38,432 bases of DNA. It comes from Rhizopus sp. PT2906 (taxonomy: Eukaryota > Mucoromycota > Mucoromycetes > Mucorales > Rhizopodaceae). A program made the position numbers and the translations under genes. Of this stretch, positions 1 to 9,104 are shown one piece after another. Numbering within the stretch: the first letter of the stretch is position 1; each line of letters begins with the position of its first letter. The stretch is from the NCBI GenBank assembly GCA_025529335.1, contig JAMYHX010000418.1:1-38432 (forward strand). The letters run 5' to 3'. A model generated the notes under the pieces. The model was not told where the DNA came from. It saw nothing but the letters and a program-made list of their open reading frames with translations, and searched no databases.

Positions 1-53
1 AGTAGCTTCTCGCTTGCGTCTGGTTCTTCCCAATGGCGTCACTCTAAACTTAC

Positions 54-166
54 AATCCGTAGAGATCATTTTGAGCTTTTTCAACTTCCATAGGATCAAA
101 TCTCAAAATCTCATCCACAGCGTTGATATAACGCATGTACTCATCTGGTATATCATAACTAGACAT
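54..166 (-). CDS. First exon of an unrecognised gene (partial, runs off the window)
   Basis: On the minus strand an ATG at 166 opens about 37 codons beginning MSSYDIPDEYMRYINAVDE and ending before a GTAAGT donor at 53. If the donor is not used the frame stops at once (TAA at 52-54), so splicing is the better reading. The rest of the gene lies left of the window. The short peptide is acidic and looks helical. I do not recognise a family. The start is supported by an AT-rich leader and no in-frame ATG nearby upstream. Confidence 0.5.
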
Positions 167-480
167 TTTATAGTAACCAAGTAGCAGAACAAAAAATCAC
201 AGGAGAAACAACCCAAAAATAGAAATTTACTTTTTTATCAGCCCAAGCTATTTTCTTTGTTCTTCTAAATTTATCATCGTCATGGTAACACACATGGGCT
301 TTACTATTAAAAAAAAACAGTGTCAAAAAAAGAAGCAAAAGAAAAAAAAAAGGCAGTGTGAGGCTTTGCTAGCATAGATCTAAGCATGTATACAAACATA
401 TAAATATAAAGCTATTATTCTTTTATTTTTCGGTTTTTAGCTTTTTGCTATTTCCTTTTGTTTTTCTATTTACAACAAAT
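167..480. promoter_or_regulatory. Intergenic divergent promoter region
   Basis: These 314 bp separate two divergent start codons (166 on minus, 481 on plus). The stretch is A/T-rich, with A-tracts around 308-350 and a T-rich run at 418-470 just upstream of the plus-strand start. No further gene is visible. The promoter role is inferred from position only. Confidence 0.4.
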
Positions 481-1348
481 ATGGGTCAATACAAGTGCTG
501 CTGTTGCGTCCCCGTTCGGTAATGCAGAATAAACAGCCATAAACAGATAAAAGTATTAATACAGAATGATTAGAGCTGGTGTCTTGATGATTGCTTTAAT
601 ATCAGCAGTAATGTTTAAACTAAACATAGAAATAGCACAATCACCTTTTAACAATGTTCAATCTTAGGCTTTCTATATTGCTGTAACTGTAGGTTTATGC
701 TTGGTTATTCCGAGATTGAGTAAGTCTTAAAGCATATATTTGATTCTTTTTACTAAATAATTTCCTGGATATAGATGAGGATGATGGCGCATATGTCACA
801 CCTGCTATGAGAGGAGTTCACTATACTTCAATTGCTCTCTCTGTCATATTCGCCTTTTGTTCTCTATTTGGTGTTATCGGAAGCATTACAGTAAGTACAT
901 ATCTGTATGTGGCTGTTTCAGTGGCTGATGCATAAACTAAATTTAGCAACATCGTAAAATGGTCGCCACATTTAAACTAGCTTACTGGACATCAGCCCTC
1001 ATTGAGGCCATTCTGTCTATTGCTGTTATTGTTGTTCTCGCAGTCCAGCGAACTGAAATCATTGGCAGATGTGCAGCCCTTAATCCAGATGAATCAATCG
1101 ACTCTTGTTCAGGATATTACAGAAACTTTATGATCGCTCTCTGTGTTCTTATCGTCTTTGTCAACTTTATTCAGGTAAGGCAGTGAATATACGTTTATGG
1201 ATGAATCTTTGTTCAAAATCTTTTATAGTTTTACTTTGCCGCTGCCATCAGTTCGTATGCGACACGTCTGCGTAGAACTAACATGCATGAAAAGCTCAGG
1301 AACTTGGAAGATTTCCCTGAACCGCCTAGTAAAACCGAATTCTTCTAG
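481..1348 (+). CDS. Four-transmembrane (tetraspan-like) membrane protein
   Basis: Six exons (481-518, 565-607, 668-719, 775-890, 947-1174, 1229-1348) join in frame to a 198-residue protein. All introns are GT-AG and short. The N-terminus has a Cys cluster (MGQYKCCCCVPVR), a likely palmitoylation patch, followed directly by the first hydrophobic segment. Four hydrophobic segments lie near residues 16-42, 60-82, 88-112 and 140-170. A short Cys-containing loop between segments 3 and 4 (RCAALNPDESIDSC) would face outside or the lumen, and the tail is charged. This architecture matches fungal tetraspan membrane proteins of unclear function; I cannot assign a precise family. Location in plasma or vesicle membrane is inferred. 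Confidence 0.75.
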
Positions 1349-1814
1349 ATTACTAGAAAGCCAAGAAATGTACACTGTTCGTCGATCATTTGTTAGATTC
1401 TACTTTCCTTATACCATATTCTTATAAACGCAGAATCCAACTGCTGTATCACTTTTTATCTTTGTGGAATGCCCACTTTTTGTATTATTTTTATTAAATA
1501 GTTGTATCTATTAAAGAACCGTAGTTGTGAAAATATGTATCCTTTTTGTTTACTAAGCCTGATGAACGCTGTAGGCTGCGTTAACATTGTATACAATCAG
1601 CAAATACTAAAATAACAAGGGCTTTTTCTTACTTTAATCCTACCAGGCAATGTTCTCAGCCCAGCCGATCTTGTTGATCACAGTACCAAAGAGGCTCGGT
1701 CTATCATGTATTAATGACTCTAAACTCACTCAATTTGTTCTACAGTTAAAGCATAGATCCATCACTTTCTATTAGGTTTAACAAAGCTCTAGGCATGTGA
1801 CTCTAAATGATCCA
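1349..1814. other. Intergenic stretch without a convincing gene
   Basis: This holds the 3' flanks of two convergent genes. On the minus strand at about 1645-1700 a short open stretch ends GTVINKIGWAENIAW then a stop and looks protein-like, but no upstream exon could be joined to it. Nothing else is supported. Confidence 0.3.
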
Positions 1815-2477
1815 TCAATAGTTTTCTACAATGTAGTATTCCTTAGTTGTAATCTTTATTTCATTTTGAAGCCGATTGAGTAAATGCGTGTATGTTAAAA
1901 CGACTACAATCATATCCTTTTTATATAAGTGCGCTGCATTACCCTGGGAAAAAAAAAGCTTTTAATTGTTCATTACCTCAAGAAATTCCCGCACGCTATG
2001 GTACGCGTACTTGTAATTTGTGTTCCGTTGCGTAAGTATCTTTAATATCTGAAAGGGAAAAAAAAAATAAGATTAAAGAAATGACGCTATATCAACGCGT
2101 GGATGATTCACAAAAGCACGAGGATATTTAATAACAAACATTTGGTTTCTTTCTTTATGCAGATCCTATTGACAATTGTAAACTAGGTTGGTAATAAGCA
2201 AGAATATTAAGATCTGCAGTACAATGCCAAGTTTTATACATGTAGATATTAATAGTAAAGGATAATGAAATGAAATGATCCAATCAAGCATATTAGGGAG
2301 AATCAAGGCTCATTGAATCAATTGGACATCTGAGAGAAATATAGGGGAGGACAATGCTATCAGGATACCAAGATAAAGAATTACCTTTTCATTATCTCGT
2401 AATAATTTCCATAAAGCAGCGCTCATAAGGCTTTTTTCGGATAATACAAGTCGTACGAACAGTAGGCGTGATTGCAT
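1815..2477 (-). CDS. Small unrecognised three-exon gene (97 aa)
   Basis: Three exons on the minus strand (2477-2385, 2048-1977, 1943-1815) join in phase 0 throughout. The two acceptors are strong (polypyrimidine plus TTTCAG and TTCCCAG). The second intron is 33 nt if counted strictly between the exons, at the short end for this window, and the first is about 336 nt, unusually long. The protein starts MQSRLLFVRLVLSEK, a basic amphipathic stretch that could be a mitochondrial targeting sequence. The middle reads YKYAYHSVREFLEGNAAHLY. I recognise no family. An upstream in-frame ATG at 2543 would add 22 residues. The last exon is the least certain part. Confidence 0.42.
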
Positions 2478-2700
2478 TGTGTCTTGTATCACTCTTACTC
2501 CTACTTTTTTTGCACCTGCATAAACAACACTATAAACAAACAAGTCCTTGAAGACAAAATGATGTATTATTCCTCTTTTTTTTTTGCTTTTTCATTTTTT
2601 AATATAACTTTTCATATAAAGAAAAGCCGTTAATTTTTTGTCTTTACTTTTTTATCGTACATCTTTATTCGTTCTTGACGTCTTCTCCCTTTCTTGTACA

Positions 2701-3027
2701 ATGAACAGTCATCAAACCATAAACAATGTTAACAACGAACAAGAAGGTTGTTATGGTTACATCAGTCAAGAAGAACAAGGATGCTACTTTAATTATGATA
2801 ATTGTATGATGGAAGCTATTACAGAAGCAGACTATCAAGATCAGCTTTATGTAGAAGACGAACAAGATGAATACGAAGATGATCCCTTACTCGACTTAAT
2901 AATGGGTGTTCAAAGCTATTTGGCAGAACAGGCCAAGATATTGAATGGCACAGTCACCGACTCTCCGCTCTATAGCCTTCAATACAGGATGTATACCTAT
3001 ATAAGACAAAGAGCGTATGACCTTTAG
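2701..3027 (+). CDS. Small acidic protein, copy A of a tandem pair (108 aa)
   Basis: A single-exon reading frame from the ATG at 2701; upstream codons in frame carry no ATG. The N-terminal half is rich in Asn, Gln, Glu, Asp and Tyr and looks disordered. The C-terminal half, from about residue 60, carries the segment DDPLLDLIMGVQSYLAEQAK, then DSPLYSLQYRMYTYIRQRA. The same block occurs in the gene directly downstream, so the C-terminal domain of roughly 45 residues is the conserved part, and conservation between copies argues that both are real genes. No known family was recognised and function is unknown. Confidence 0.65.
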   Translation: MNSHQTINNVNNEQEGCYGYISQEEQGCYFNYDNCMMEAITEADYQDQLYVEDEQDEYEDDPLLDLIMGVQSYLAEQAKILNGTVTDSPLYSLQYRMYTYIRQRAYDL

Positions 3028-3202
3028 CTTTAAAAAGAAAATCGATGTACAAACTGTGTAAATTGTAAAAATAAAGCAACACTTGTTTTTTTTTTTTTTG
3101 CCTTCTCCTTTCCAGAACGATGCCCTCCTTGAATATAAAATAGCAATTATAGTTAAAGGAGTTGTTTCTTTCTTTTAATTCTTCTTTTTTTTTTTTGATT
3201 AA

Positions 3203-3409
3203 ATGATTCCATCCAAAAACAAAGCAAGACGTCAAATACAAACCAGTAAAGACAATGCCGAAAATGCATTAGAAGAACGTAAAGACGAATCTTTACTGAA
3301 TTTGGCTATGGGAGTTCAAAGTTATCTAAGTGAACGTGCCCATGCTGACTCTCCACTTCACAGTCTAGAATGTAAACTGTATGCCTACACAAGACAGGCA
3401 ATGAAATAA
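3203..3409 (+). CDS. Small protein, copy B of a tandem pair (68 aa)
   Basis: A single-exon frame starting at 3203 right after a T-rich tract. Its second half matches the C-terminal domain of the upstream gene: DESLLNLAMGVQSYLSERA then DSPLHSLECKLYAYTRQAM. Compared with copy A it lacks the long acidic N-terminus and a linker of about six residues between the two blocks, and its N-terminus is basic (PSKNKARRQ). The shared pattern LL-L-MGVQSYL-E-A...DSPL-SL-----Y-Y-RQ defines a small domain that I cannot tie to a known family. Confidence 0.62.
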   Translation: MIPSKNKARRQIQTSKDNAENALEERKDESLLNLAMGVQSYLSERAHADSPLHSLECKLYAYTRQAMK

Positions 3410-3647
3410 TAAAACTTATTCCCTTTCTACTGGGAAAATTTTCTCTTCAGAATTACCCTTGAAACCAATCAAAACTTATTTGTATTACCTGAAAATACAC
3501 AACAAATCTTGTGTGACGATTTCTATCTCCATTTTATATTGTATTTAGCCTCTTTTTTCCCGTCTTTTCTTTTTCCCTTTTTCTTTTCTTTTCATAAAAG
3601 GGAAGAAGAAAGAAAGGCTTTCTTAACATCTTTCTAAAAGAGTATCA

Positions 3648-5243
3648 ATGATGGACGAAAGTGAAATTGACCGCATTTATTCACAACAGCTACACGATGA
3701 GTTACAGAGTCAAACAAAGACGGCTGTAACACAGTTGATTGAACTTTATCCAGAGATATTCGGTTTGGACAGATTGATTGCTCCAAAGAATCAATACATC
3801 CAACAGCAGAATTTGAATGAAGCTATAGCTCAGACGGTTAGAGATACATGCCTTGCTTATATCGAGAGCGGTGTTGATTTTGATCATGCACTTGTAAGGA
3901 AAAAAGAAAAAAAAAAAAAAAAAAGATAAATACGTATACTAATCATCTTATAGGATTGGGTACTCGTTTGGAGACAACAACTGTCGTTTAAGTTACTGGG
4001 TGAAAAATACGGACAAGAGCAGGTCATTGCATCTATTGGACATCCTCGAGTGCGTAAAGCGGTTCAACATATCTACCAAGAGGGCCTTGATAAGTATATG
4101 CAGTGGTTCCCATGGTCATGGTTTTCGAGAATGCAATTCATTGGCGCTGGTGGGTTCTCAGCTGTCTATTCTGTCACAATGACACCTGCATACGATTTTC
4201 AGCCTGTTAAGATGGCATTAAAGATTGTGGATGACAAGATATTGAACGAGGCAAGTTGAATGATTTATATGGTAATCGTGTATGCAAATAACCACTCGTC
4301 TTCTTATTCACCTTGATAGATCTCTGTTCAGTCCAGGGCTTTCTTGCCTTTACTCTTTCAAGGCTTAACTGTATGTGAAACGACTGGAGATTTAATGATG
4401 GTCATGAAATTCAGCAACGACGGTAATCTCGAAGACCACATGGCACAGCTACCCTTGGGAGACCTCGACCTCAAGACAATCACAGGTACCATCTTACGTC
4501 TTGCAGCCAATTTGGCTGATTTGCATAAAGTGGGCATATGTCATCGTAACGTGCATCCGCGCAATATTGTATGCACAGATTCAGATTATTTTTTGGTTGA
4601 CTATCGATTTGCCACGCCTGCACGGGAGTCTTCCTCGGTCACGGCTATTACAAAGGCTGTCTATGGACGACTTCCCTACGTCGCTCCAGAGGTTCGTCAG
4701 GGAGTATATACAGAAAAATCGGACATTTATAGTCTAGGTGTGATTATCTGGCAATTGGTAAGCAAAGTCATCTTTCCTTCGTCCGATGTCTTGCTAGACG
4801 GCAATCATAAAAATGGAGCACCAGAGGATCACGTCTATCGTGTTGAACCTGTACCAGGATTGCCAGAGTGGTATCAGAGATTGTATGTAGCTTGTATGGA
4901 GCCACGGCCAGAGAACCGGCCAAATGCAAATGATATATGTACAGCACTGCAGCCCATTCATGACGTACTCGAATTTTCTGTGCCCTTGGATCGTCGAGTG
5001 ACAGGATACATTGTGGCTCGAAGAGCTGAAGTCGCGGATCATTTACGAACTTATGCCAAGGTGAAAGGAACCATCTCGGATTCGACAACACGTTTATATA
5101 CCCTTTCGAGCTTGCCTTCAACACAGTCGTTTATCTTGCTGCCGTTTGAAAGTCAACCTTTCAACACAGTGTGGAATTCTAATAGTTGCGTTCTTGATAC
5201 CTTTTCTCTTTCTGCATATATTGACACGTCGTCTTCTTCATAA
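3648..5243 (+). CDS. Protein-kinase-fold protein, probable pseudokinase (488 aa)
   Basis: Three exons (3648-3893, 3954-4250, 4320-5243), all phase 0. The second intron is GC-AG: the exon ends GAACGAG and the intron starts GCAAGT. The first 140 residues are helical and unassigned. The kinase domain then shows a glycine loop GAGGFSAVY (146-154), ALKIVDD with the ATP-contacting Lys (about 172), and LPYVAPE (about 300-305) followed by GVYTEKSDIYSLGVIIWQL. The catalytic loop reads HRNVHPRN (256-263), with Asn where active kinases have the catalytic Asp and His in place of the Lys. The DFG equivalent is DYR (275-277), keeping the metal-binding Asp. So ATP binding may persist while phosphotransfer is doubtful. 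Function unknown; the kinase fold is certain. Confidence 0.8.
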
Positions 5244-6340
5244 GGCTTTCTTTTTTTTTTTTTTTCTTTTCTGTCAGAAATATATAGAAATGTATAATAA
5301 AGTTGTATATTGTCCCCAATCCTAAAAGCATGCACACAGACACTAATTTATAAGCTAAAACTCGGATGTACACTATCATAGTGTTAGGTTTACTTCTTTT
5401 AACAAAAAAGACGATAAAAAGACTGAATTTAATAAAGGTCATCAAACATCAGGTTATTGCAATCTCATGTATGAAGAATATATTATTTTACAAGAGACCT
5501 TAGATTAGCAAACAAGATAAGTAGAGAATGGTATCATGAGAACCCATCCAATTTGGTTAATCAAACATTAAACACATAAATGAGTTACACTGATAACCTT
5601 AATTCATGCAGAACATAACTGAGTCCTCCGATTCTGATACCTTCCTTCCTTATACACAAACCACTACCGTAAAACGATACTTGGGCGCTATTACCAAGCG
5701 TGACATACAACCGAAAGGGTTTGATATGGAAGTAAACTAAAAAGAGCAGCAAGTATGCTTAATGAAAAATACATTATAAACAAAGCAAATAGATATAAAA
5801 TCAATAAAAAGGCAGCGCGACTGAAAGATAGTATTTTGAAATACATAGTTATGTATGTGAAATACCAAAGCTAGATGTTTGGGTAAACAGGAGGAATGAA
5901 GGAAATGCGAGCTTTGCTAAAAAAGGACAAAAGAGTTTGGGGGAGCAATTGATAATAACCTTTAGCAGTCTAATATGTGTGTATATAAAAACGACTGAAC
6001 CGGAAGAGGAGCTATTAGTGTCTCGGCGCAAGTAATAGATACATTCAAGTAAGACTCATTGAAAGAGGGTGTTTTACTTGAATCCGCCATAGAAACTGAT
6101 TTCGATATTCAAAACACATGGGCAATGGATGCATCAAGCAGAATAAATAAAGAAGCATGCAAATTGAGCTTCATGGTTACTAGAGAACTTTTAGAAGCAA
6201 TAAACATAACCAAGCTCCTTTAATGTCCCTCTATTTTGCATCAAAAAGTTGTAATATTTAACTTTCATTAGGTTATTGAATATGATAAACCATGCTAATT
6301 TATTTTCGGATATATTTGTGTGTATAATTGCTACAATTTA
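5244..6340. other. Long intergenic stretch with one possible short ORF
   Basis: About 1.1 kb between a plus-strand and a minus-strand gene (convergent). At 5606-5740 on the plus strand an ATG opens 44 codons (SSDSDTFLPYTQTTTVKRYL near its start) with protein-like composition. It has no visible second exon, so it may be a micro-ORF, a relic or chance. The rest is AT-rich with nothing supported. Confidence 0.25.
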
Positions 6341-7369
6341 TTAAGATGAGAGTGGATTGAGGGTATTTTCCCAAAATGACTGCATTTGTTTAAGCTTCTT
6401 TGATGATTCCATATCTAAATCATCCAAACCCCACAGTATCTCTTCAACCCTTCGAGAAGCTTCACCTTTCTCTAATATGACAGGATCTTCGTCATCTTTT
6501 TCTTCTATGAATTTGTTTATCCTTCGCATATCTTTTCTAACTTCATGTACTGTTTTTGCAATCGATCGAAGTCTGGAATTCAACTCTTGCACTTGACGTT
6601 TATTAACATACATGAGTTCTTTTAATTCTTCCAATGATTCTGTTGCAGTACTTGTTTCGATCGTAAGGTTTCTTAAAGATGGTATAGGATTCTCGTAGGA
6701 ATAACTTGGGTCATTTAAAGTAGATTTGATGGTAGATAAAATGCCATCTAGTTCCTTTATTGTGTCTGCTGACATCCAGGGTGTTTCTTTTCTAAGCGCA
6801 CTATCTAAGCTACGAAGATAACTTGTCTGTCTTTCTCTGTCGCGCGCTTTACGGTCGATAAGATTAATGACAGATTGAATAACAAATTCAAAAGGTGGAG
6901 CAAAAGTCACGAGACCTTGAAGTGTTTCATCAAGGGACAGGGTCTTGGACAATCGTTTATGAACCGTCTTGGTTTCCCAGACAGCTGTATTTAAATCTTC
7001 AAGTTGTCTCTTTAGTACATCAAATGGATCATCATCTTCTGGGTCGTTCAAGGATGACCATGAGGAAGAGAAAGAGGATCTTCTGCTTCTGATACCTGTA
7101 GAGGCTGACCACTGAAGAGGTGATAGTAGTGGACTAGTTACGTCACAGGATAATGAACGTCGGTCCATTGCCATAGAAGCTAACTTTGAAGGTGGGTCTA
7201 TTGTTGTCTGTACTGGCTCATGGTGGTCATTCGTAGCAGACTGAAGTTCGGCAGCTAAAGAGGAGCCTAAAGGTACTTCATTCAAGTAACCTTTACCGAG
7301 AAGTTCGTCTTCTAAAGTTTGTCCTCCAAGGAAGGCATCATCTTCATATAGAGATGGTTCTGTCATCAT
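6341..7369 (-). CDS. Unrecognised helical protein with acidic and Ser-rich N-terminus (342 aa)
   Basis: One uninterrupted minus-strand frame from 7369 to the stop at 6341, unusual here because most neighbours have several introns. Residues 1-40 are acidic (EPSLYEDDAFLGG). Residues 70-115 contain a Ser/Arg-rich disordered patch (RSRRSSFSSSWSSLNDPED). From about residue 120 to the end the composition is helical with heptad-like leucines and charged residues (LEELKELMYVNKRQVQEL, VRKDMRRINKFIEEKDDED), suggesting coiled coils. No catalytic motif or transmembrane segment is visible. Probably a soluble scaffold protein; that is inference. Confidence 0.68.
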   Translation of the reverse strand: MMTEPSLYEDDAFLGGQTLEDELLGKGYLNEVPLGSSLAAELQSATNDHHEPVQTTIDPPSKLASMAMDRRSLSCDVTSPLLSPLQWSASTGIRSRRSSFSSSWSSLNDPEDDDPFDVLKRQLEDLNTAVWETKTVHKRLSKTLSLDETLQGLVTFAPPFEFVIQSVINLIDRKARDRERQTSYLRSLDSALRKETPWMSADTIKELDGILSTIKSTLNDPSYSYENPIPSLRNLTIETSTATESLEELKELMYVNKRQVQELNSRLRSIAKTVHEVRKDMRRINKFIEEKDDEDPVILEKGEASRRVEEILWGLDDLDMESSKKLKQMQSFWENTLNPLSS

Positions 7370-7684
7370 CTTGTTAATTAGAAAAGAAAAAGAGAAAAAG
7401 AAAGACTGACTCAGAAGAAGAAGGGGGGAGTTTAGGGGAAGGCTATTTGATGGTTACATTGTACTATTCATTTAAAGGTCAGCCATGGGCTTAAAACTAT
7501 GACCTTTATGCTCTTAACCAATAAGGTTAAATTTCTTTTAATATATGATATTGATGAATTTTTGGGTTTCGTACCAAAATGTAAATTAATCTTCCGTAAA
7601 TTATACATCAAATATTTGGAAAGCTATTGCTCTTCCTGCTTAGAAATAGGCTTTGACTTGGGTATTTGAAGAATATAAAGAACA

Positions 7685-7800
7685 TTAATACTTTGTCGGC
7701 CCCTCCTTTTGCCTCAGTTACGGCTTCGCATTGAGCCTTCAGCTTCGGACCAAACATGTGGCTACTTCCAGGGCTTATCTTCCCCCATTCTTTTCTCAAC
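7685..7800 (-). mobile_element. Tc1/mariner transposase relic (C-terminal end only)
   Basis: The minus strand reads W-G-K-I, then KLKAQCEAVTEAKGG. This matches the Tc1-family transposase C-terminus, whose usual end is a W..I segment, a Cys-Ala-Val-Ile segment, then AKGG-x-T-x-Y and stop. One extra G in the run of Gs at about 7699-7703 shifts the frame. Skipping it would restore the usual ending, with the stop at 7685-7687. Nothing of the DDE catalytic domain is present: the homology stops near 7800, where the Fanzor relic begins on the other strand. The outer boundary (terminal repeat, perhaps near 7450-7600) could not be placed. Confidence 0.6.
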
Positions 7801-7838
7801 ACAATATTCACCTCTTCAGTATTTTTTTATCTCGTGTC

Positions 7839-8430
7839 TTCTTTGATTTAAAGCTTGAAGACTTTGACTTGGAAGGAGTAAAGCAAACTTACCAACGTGT
7901 GCCTTTAAATCCTGAGAGAAAGAACGTACTTACTGCCGCAATTGGTTTGGATACAACCAACCATCAAATTAGATGTTGCTTAACAGCAGAGTATTACCAT
8001 ATGACCGGATCAACCCAGCACATGAAAACATTAGAAAAGCTTAAGGTTGAAAAGGGTATAAAAGGAACTGAAATTAATGTCCTTTCTCCTAAAACATCCC
8101 AGTGTGCTGCCTATCTTGTCTATATTGACTACATTCTTACTCATGTTGATACCTTTCTGGCGATCGTTAAAAAGAAGAGAAGCAGCTGGAGATATCATCG
8201 CAGTTACAGTTGATGAATAAAAGACATCAAAAGTTTGCAATGCTTGTAGTAACGATCTCCTAACAAGTATGTCCGAGTTGAAAGGTTATAGTGTCCTGGT
8301 TTGCAATACCTACAAGATACTATAGCAACGAGACGTGAGCGCTTGTAAAACTATGCTGTCCATTTCTCTTTCGGTTTAGGATGGAAGCGGCTGACCTTCC
8401 AGCTATAGAAAAATTAAATGTTTTTTTAAA
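7839..8430 (+). pseudogene. Decayed Fanzor (eukaryotic TnpB-like, RuvC + zinc ribbon) gene
   Basis: Two blocks of a Fanzor-type protein are visible. Block 1 (about 7839-8160) has QTYQRVPLNPERKNVLTAA, the RuvC-I region, and CLTAEYYHMTGSTQHM. Block 2 (about 8167-8400, another frame) has REAAGDIIAVTVDE, a stop, then KTSKVCNACS, VLVCN and QRDVSACK, the zinc-ribbon and RuvC-III region of TnpB/Fanzor. The DPG of RuvC-I reads NPE (7908-7916). The last zinc-ribbon Cys reads Tyr (8311-8313). A stop replaces the Trp before RD (8323-8325), and another stop sits at 8218-8220. The N-terminus and the central part with RuvC-II are deleted, with a frame change at about 8158-8170. It cannot encode an active nuclease. 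Confidence 0.7.
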
Positions 8431-9104
8431 ATCGCCGTAATGACACTATTACAAGTAAAAAAATATCTGATGTTATTGGGAGGGTTGTAACACGTTGGCT
8501 TTATCAGGCCAAGTAGCAAATGTGTCGGCTGCTTGCTGTAATGACAGCCAATCGATGCTTTTCATCTTTTTCTTGAGCTCATGGCTGATTCAAATAGCTT
8601 AACATTTTTTAATCCACCACAAGAATCGCCTAAGTTGAGCAACTATGTGGGAAAGTAGATTTTAAACATCGGAACAGCGACATATAGACCGATATTTGTC
8701 AAATGCACAGAGATAACTTGAGCATACAGCACTTTTATCTGCAGAAGTTAGACTAATACTACGTGCGCTGCCTCCAAATACTACCTATAATGTTAGCCAA
8801 CGAAACTGTTCACCATCTTGGTTTGTTTCTTTTCAAGAAGAACCTTTATTTTTTATTCAATAAAGACCAAGTAGTTCAGGTGTAGTTGTTTAGCCTATTT
8901 TCTGGTGCATGTGGTGTTGACCATTAATTTAAAATGTTAATTCTTGATACTACCATACATCATCTTATAAGCCGAGCGAAACACACCAAAAAAAGATCAA
9001 GAGAAACAAAGCAACTGATATGAAATTTGAAGTATCTTTTGTATATATAGAGCGATAAGGTACAAATTATAATACACGAAAGTATATAATCTCTTTATTA
9101 AAAT
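8431..9104. other. Non-genic stretch beside dead transposons
   Basis: No intact gene. On the minus strand at about 8480-8590 a short frame (SIDWLSLQQAADTFATWPDK) ends at a stop and looks protein-like. It has stops just upstream and may be another mobile-element relic. Segments nearer 9100 are the AT-rich 3' flank of the phosphatase gene. Confidence 0.25.

Noticed and set aside
1645..1700. Minus-strand fragment ending GTVINKIGWAENIAW and a stop, as the last exon of a gene
   Set aside because: Upstream sequence gave no exon that joins in frame with usable splice sites; too short to support alone.
1534..1930. Matches to U12 5' splice consensus on the plus strand near 1534 (GTATCCTTT) and 1912 (ATATCCTTT)
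   Set aside because: No branch site of the TCCTTAAC type follows and no reading frame flanks them, so they are probably chance in AT-rich DNA.
4755..4765. GTAAGC in the third pseudokinase exon as a donor
   Set aside because: Reading through keeps the frame and yields normal kinase C-lobe sequence, while no good acceptor restores the frame soon after.
5849..6031. 60-codon minus-strand ORF
   Set aside because: Composition is typical of random AT-rich DNA, with no splice partners or recognisable motif.
7731..8213. 160-codon plus-strand ORF as an intact gene
   Set aside because: Its core is a Fanzor fragment with altered catalytic residues, a deletion, a frame change and downstream stops; the first 35 codons are antisense to the Tc1 relic, so it is a pseudogene.
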